Below are positions 40,997-44,472 of a stretch of 44,472 bases of DNA, one piece after another. The stretch spans positions 1-44,472 of the forward strand of contig JABURQ010000110.1 in the NCBI GenBank assembly GCA_014762625.1. The letters run 5' to 3'. The stretch's first letter is position 1; the number at the start of each line of letters is the position of its first letter. Under the pieces are notes generated by a model, which ran no database searches, had not been told where the DNA came from, and saw only the letters and a list, made by a program, of their open reading frames with translations. Source of the DNA: Planctomycetaceae bacterium. GTDB lineage: Bacteria; Planctomycetota; Planctomycetia; Planctomycetales; Planctomycetaceae. The position numbers were made by a program, and so were the translations under genes.

Positions 40997-42100
40997 TTAC
41001 TGCACCGCTTCGGCAGCCAGGGCGGCGATACGATCGCGCGGATGGGGAGTCACCGCGCGATAGGGAAGAGTGGTCAGGATCACCGTGATCGCTTTGGTAG
41101 CTGGATCAGCCCAGCAGATCGTTCCCGTCGAACCGGTATGTCCGAAGGTGTTTGGGCTGAGGCCCGGCGTGCCGCCGATCTGACCGAGATCGAATCCCAA
41201 TCCCCGCGGCCGCAGGTTTTCGGGATTCTGATTGGAGACGATCAGTCGTTCCGTCTCCGGCTTGAGAATTTTCCCCTGCGCGTCGAGAAACTCCGCCAGG
41301 AAGCGGGCTACGTTTTCGGCGGACCCGTGAGCCGCGCCCCACGGCGCGCCGAGCTTTCTCCAGTACTCGCTGTTCCAGTCCCACGATTTGGTCGACGGAT
41401 CGCCGGCCCCCGACTCGGGAGCCGCCCGTTCCACTTGATTCCGAATCACGTCGCCGAGTTTGAATTTCCCCAACCCCATCGCGGAGCGAGTGATCCCGAG
41501 CGGCTTGAAGATGCGATCCTGCGAGAGTTTGTGAATCGTTTCGCCGCTAAGGCGTCGGGCCACTTCCGTCGCCAGCAGGATCGCCATGCTGGAATAGCTG
41601 TAACGGGTTCCCGGCTCAAACAGCAGCGGCGTCTCGATCGCCGCTTTGACGAATTCCGACAGCGGAGCGTGCTGCGAACGGAGCTTGGCGTTCTCGGGAA
41701 GCTGATCGGGCAGACCGGAGACGTGCGTCATCAGTTGCCGCAGCGTGATTTTGTCCCGGCCCTCTCCCTGAAACTCCGGAATATATTTCCGGATCGGATC
41801 CTCCAGTCGAAAGAGTTCCTCATCGTACAGCGTCATCACGGCGGCGATGGAGATCGTCTTGGAGATCGACGCCAGCAGAAACATGTCGTCCAGATTTTTC
41901 GCCTTGCCGAACGTTCTGGCGAAGACGTCGGATCCTTGCTGAACGTAAACCGAACTCGACTCCACCTCGCCCATCTCGGCGGCGCGCGTGAGGAGTTTGG
42001 AGGCAGTTTCCAGTTTGTCGGTGTCGAGACCGGCCAGGCTCCGCCGTGGATCACACAGCATCAACGCGAGACCGGTTTGCAGGAATGTGCGTCGTTTCAT
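40997..42100 (-). CDS. Tat-exported beta-lactamase-fold serine hydrolase
   Basis: The 367-residue precursor begins with MKRRTFLQTGLALML, a twin-arginine signal. The fold is that of class C beta-lactamase-like esterases and peptidases: the nucleophile motif SISK at 78-81 (SxxK), a Tyr in GTRYSYSSMAILLA where class C has YxN, and FGHTGSTGTICW as the third motif (HTG for KTG). The Ser in place of Asn after the Tyr and the HTG motif point to an esterase or D-stereospecific peptidase rather than a penicillinase. A long open frame runs back to 42475 but the extra residues are not family-like, and the Tat signal fixes the start at 42100. It converges with the carbohydrate esterase gene. Confidence 0.87.
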   Translation of the reverse strand: MKRRTFLQTGLALMLCDPRRSLAGLDTDKLETASKLLTRAAEMGEVESSSVYVQQGSDVFARTFGKAKNLDDMFLLASISKTISIAAVMTLYDEELFRLEDPIRKYIPEFQGEGRDKITLRQLMTHVSGLPDQLPENAKLRSQHAPLSEFVKAAIETPLLFEPGTRYSYSSMAILLATEVARRLSGETIHKLSQDRIFKPLGITRSAMGLGKFKLGDVIRNQVERAAPESGAGDPSTKSWDWNSEYWRKLGAPWGAAHGSAENVARFLAEFLDAQGKILKPETERLIVSNQNPENLRPRGLGFDLGQIGGTPGLSPNTFGHTGSTGTICWADPATKAITVILTTLPYRAVTPHPRDRIAALAAEAVQ

Positions 42101-42516
42101 GCTGATACTATAACCGGGAGCGATACCAGAAATCACGAACTCTTTTTTTGGTAGAGTCGCGCGAACGGTGACGGTGCGGAACAGACCTAGGGGGTGATGT
42201 CGGCTATCCGGGAATCGGTGGTTTCTCAAACTGTTGCACTCTGCGATCGTCCCCAGCCACACGATGAGCGAGCGGAAGCCTGCGAGCCAAGTCCCCCCCC
42301 CAACATTGCAATCAGCGTGATGGCAGAACTCGGCAAGTTTCTCGGGTAGATCCTTTTCAGAACATCCTTGAGGACTGCTCGTTTTACGAATATGCCTCTG
42401 GACTGATGCGGTACCAACGGGCAATCGCAGGGAGAATCGATCCGTACACGTTTCTGCGGAGCTTTGTGTGCACAAGTGTTGCGTCTGTGGATATACTGGA
42501 GGGAAGGTAGATCAAC
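42101..42516. other. Divergent intergenic region
   Basis: No supported gene is seen in 416 nt between the beta-lactamase-fold hydrolase and the LRR protein. It holds a nine-C run at about 42293-42301. One frame on the plus strand near 42360-42500 reads with no early stop but has no start codon with a ribosome site and no recognisable motif, so it may be a gene remnant or chance. Confidence 0.4.
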
Positions 42517-43590
42517 ATGAGCGAATCAAAAACGAGAGAGCCAGAACTTCAGGCTTCGAGAAAGTCTCACCGACTGCAGCGTTTGTTACTTGCAACGCTG
42601 TCGATCCTTGTTGTCGGGGGGCTACTGTTATGCAGTTATCGCTATCAGAAGCAGATGGCGCTGATCGAACGGATCGAAGCGGCGGGAGGTGCCGTTGAAA
42701 CGAAACCTTGGGGGCCGGAGTGGATGCGGCAAACCGTAGGCGGAGAGCGAATGCGAGGACTGGAGCATATCGAACAGTTTCGCCTCGGTCCTGTGAATCG
42801 CAGCCTGATCTTGAGCGAATCGACACATCGAGGTATCTCACAATTGGTAATTCAGGGAGGCGACTTGAAGGCTGAGGATGTGGAATCGCTAATGCAAATG
42901 GGCTCACTCTTTCTATTGGGATTTGAGGACTTTACTAAGGTAGCAGAAGAAGATGTTAAGGCGATTTCAGGACATCAAACCCTCAGCTCTATATATTTTC
43001 GCAAGTGTTCCGTTCCCTATCGATCGATCGATCATTTAAAGTCAAAGCCGAATTTGTACAATCTGGCCTTGTACGATAGCACGCTGTCTGGAAATCCGGG
43101 AGAGACATTCCGTTCGTTTTCGAATCTCGAAGTATTGAATTGTCAGGGGAGTTCGCTCACTGATGACGACTTCGAAAGATTGGGGGACCTCAGCCATCAA
43201 TGTGTCGTATTGAATGTTGAAGGAACTCAGATTTCCGATGAAAGCTTGCAGTTCGTCGGAAACTATGAGCGGTTGCGACATCTCCAACTCTCCGGAACAA
43301 AAATCACCGATTCCGGTCTGCAGCATCTCCGAGATCTTCAGAGTCTCACACACCTTGAATTGGACTGCAAAAGTATCAGCGACACAGGTCTCGTAAACCT
43401 CGAAGGATTGAAAAATTTGAAGGTTCTCTACTTGCCGGAGTCTGCGATTACCGAGCAGGGACTCGATTCGCTTGCACGATTCAAAAACCTAGAGGAGTTA
43501 CATGTCACAGTGAAGGAAGTCACACACGAAATCATTGACAAGCTGCAAACGAAATTGCCGAAGTGTAAGATCATCTATCAGGAGAGATAG
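42517..43590 (+). CDS. Membrane-anchored leucine-rich repeat protein
   Basis: The 357-residue protein has a short cytoplasmic start, one membrane helix (about 24-42, LLLATLSILVVGGLLLCSY), the planctomycete-type RYQKQMALIERIEAAGGAV segment, and then about nine leucine-rich repeats (120-345). Repeats such as LQFVGNYERLRHLQLSGTKITDSGL and LVNLEGLKNLKVLYLPESAITEQGL are of the cysteine-containing/bacterial type with TDxGLxxL spacing. The repeat part would face outside the cytoplasm. Such proteins are thought to mediate protein contacts; the partner is unknown. GGAAGG lies about 10 nt before the ATG. A weak terminator follows at 43798. Confidence 0.82.
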   Translation: MSESKTREPELQASRKSHRLQRLLLATLSILVVGGLLLCSYRYQKQMALIERIEAAGGAVETKPWGPEWMRQTVGGERMRGLEHIEQFRLGPVNRSLILSESTHRGISQLVIQGGDLKAEDVESLMQMGSLFLLGFEDFTKVAEEDVKAISGHQTLSSIYFRKCSVPYRSIDHLKSKPNLYNLALYDSTLSGNPGETFRSFSNLEVLNCQGSSLTDDDFERLGDLSHQCVVLNVEGTQISDESLQFVGNYERLRHLQLSGTKITDSGLQHLRDLQSLTHLELDCKSISDTGLVNLEGLKNLKVLYLPESAITEQGLDSLARFKNLEELHVTVKEVTHEIIDKLQTKLPKCKIIYQER

Positions 43591-44175
43591 AAAACAGGAA
43601 AAGACTGACGACTTCTTCGGTTCCGTAGTTAGATCGCGACCAATGCTGCAAGCAGTAGAGTAGCCCAACCGATCCATCGATCGCCGGGGTGATGTTCGTC
43701 ACAAGTTGACTCATCATGATCATTCAACAAGTGAGGAACGTGCCTCACGGGATTCCGCCTGCATGATGTTGGACGATTACGACCGCCTTGGTCCTGTGTT
43801 GCACTTTGTGCAACCTTTTTGATTCCGCTCGCTCATCGCTCGGCGGACTCAGTTGCTCCCGTCCCCGATGACTCGCTGATACTCGTTTCCGGACCTCCCC
43901 AAGTTTTTGGGAGGGTGAAATCCTGACAACGCAATTCATTCGTGTCGATTCGAGCGATTCGTGGTCATACAGTTTTGATATTTCAGGAACACTGATTGGC
44001 GCTGATCTTCACTCATCCAGCACATGGATGATGATTAGCGTTGATTAGCGTAGATGAATGTTCTTTCTTTTTTTCGCTGCGCCGCCGCGCCGCTGCGCGA
44101 GCCTTCTTTTACTTCCGTAAGGCTCCGTTTTCTTCCAATTCATCCGTGTTCCAGTTCATTCCGGTTCTTTTCCAA
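43591..44175. other. Non-coding repeat-rich region, first part
   Basis: No gene is seen. Besides a terminator-like hairpin at 43798-43820, the stretch 43940-44170 consists of near-repetitive T-rich and GCGC-rich text (for example CGCTGCGCCGCCGCGCCGCT at about 44077-44096) of the kind found between genes in planctomycetes. Confidence 0.5.
43798..43820 (+). terminator. Terminator-like hairpin downstream of the LRR gene
   Basis: GTTGCAC (43798-43804) and GTGCAAC (43808-43814) form a perfect 7-bp stem with a 3-nt loop, followed by C and five T. It is about 210 nt after the LRR stop codon. Confidence 0.55.
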
Positions 44176-44198
44176 CACTGGCGAGCAAGTCGCCAGTG
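44176..44198. repeat. REP-like perfect hairpin
   Basis: CACTGGCG (44176-44183) pairs with CGCCAGTG (44191-44198) over a 7-nt loop. From memory, this kind of CTGGCG/CGCCAG hairpin recurs in planctomycete spacers; only one copy is present in the window, though the ammonium-transporter terminator loosely resembles it. Confidence 0.5.
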
Positions 44199-44248
44199 GC
44201 ACCCGAAATTGGTCTTGTTCTTGAACTCGTACCAGAGTTAGCGTTCGG

Positions 44249-44448
44249 GGTTACTCGATTTTGGATTTCGGATTCTCGATTTTGGAATCCGGCGATCCAA
44301 ACATCGCGATCTTTGGCAATTTGGTATTTTGTATTTCGTGCTTTGTTTTTTGTCCTTCGGTTTTGGAATCCAAACTGCCAAGAACCAAGTACAAAGAACC
44401 AAATACAAAATCCCCCATCTCCCGATCACCCCATCCCCCAATCTTCTG
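44249..44448. repeat. Low-complexity T-rich words with inverted copies
   Basis: Words such as GATTTTGGATTTCGGATTC (from about 44257) and TTTGGTATTTTGTATTTCG on the plus strand reappear inverted at about 44375-44411 as GAACCAAATACAAAATC-type words. TTTGGAATCCAAA at 44362-44374 is a perfect palindrome. This can fold as a long imperfect hairpin and may be a small non-autonomous repeat. Confidence 0.5.
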
Positions 44449-44472
44449 ATGTGGTCTCACAATTGACTGTAA
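44449..44472. repeat. Terminal direct repeat, right copy
   Basis: These 24 bases are identical to bases 1-24 in the same orientation. They lie immediately after the T-rich repeat block. Confidence 0.9.

Noticed and set aside
42101-42475. N-terminal extension of the beta-lactamase-fold hydrolase
   Set aside because: A twin-arginine signal begins at 42100; export signals must be at the N-terminus, so the upstream frame is not part of the protein.
1-44472. Circular 44-kb plasmid
   Set aside because: The end repeat is only 24 bases, and miaA, hisE, purC, trmB and leuA are chromosomal housekeeping genes; no replication or partition gene was seen.
1-44472. tRNA genes or CRISPR arrays
   Set aside because: No T-arm signature with a matching cloverleaf and no regularly spaced direct repeats were found.

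Overview
The window looks like a chromosomal segment of a planctomycete, probably family Planctomycetaceae; the genus cannot be fixed from the sequence. The case rests on the mix of families: a planctomycete-type leucine-rich-repeat protein, two PQQ-like beta-propeller proteins, a HEAT/TPR lipoprotein-like giant, a YVTN-propeller/c-type cytochrome next to a TlpA-like lipoprotein, a 23S-intervening-sequence four-helix protein, and housekeeping genes (miaA, hisE, purC, trmB, leuA, phr) scattered singly rather than in classical operons. No tRNA, rRNA, CRISPR array, phage or complete insertion sequence was found. The first and last 24 bases are identical.

Layout. 1-800 is non-coding and rich in inverted repeats. 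803-3809 (minus) is an aldehyde-dehydrogenase / adenylate-forming-enzyme pair resembling EhpG/EhpF, split by a four-helix-protein cassette with imperfect terminal inverted repeats. 4234-7323 holds a ribosome hibernation factor, miaA, a SRPBCC protein, hisE, a small membrane protein and a PduO-type cobalamin adenosyltransferase. 7403-11830 (minus) is a run of a small protein, aldose epimerase and the HEAT/TPR protein, leading into the adenosyltransferase. 12185-13882 is an ammonium transporter unit with a near-consensus sigma-54 promoter, a structured leader and a strong terminator. 14044-18943 (minus) is carbohydrate metabolism: glucan phosphorylase, sugar isomerase-like TIM barrel and a GH10-like protein. 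19159-24208 holds purC, a PfkB kinase, DUF2062, the TlpA-like lipoprotein and the cytochrome/propeller protein. A structured plus-strand RNA candidate with its own terminator lies at about 24450-24600. 24640-26836 (minus) is HAD hydrolase, FabZ-like dehydratase, trmB.

The most striking element is at 26899-27138: a promoter, a 20-residue leader peptide with nine leucines, and mutually exclusive antiterminator and terminator hairpins directly before leuA. This is the architecture of ribosome-mediated leucine attenuation. The genes behind it (leuA, a membrane-anchored cysteine-free peroxiredoxin-like protein, a small membrane protein, a fold-type-I aminotransferase) are close-packed and would share that control.

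31084-34062 resembles a LitR/CarH light-response locus: photolyase and a VOC protein, divergent from a MerR/B12-domain regulator in which the histidines expected to bind or cap the cobalamin are replaced. A 22-bp near-perfect palindrome lies between them. 34082-38250 carries two PQQ-like propellers around a SpoT-like HD hydrolase, then a methyltransferase. 38398-43590 holds accessory genes: an AT-rich small membrane protein, an esterase, a SASA-type carbohydrate esterase, a Tat-exported beta-lactamase-fold hydrolase and the LRR protein. The last 0.9 kb is non-coding and repeat-rich.
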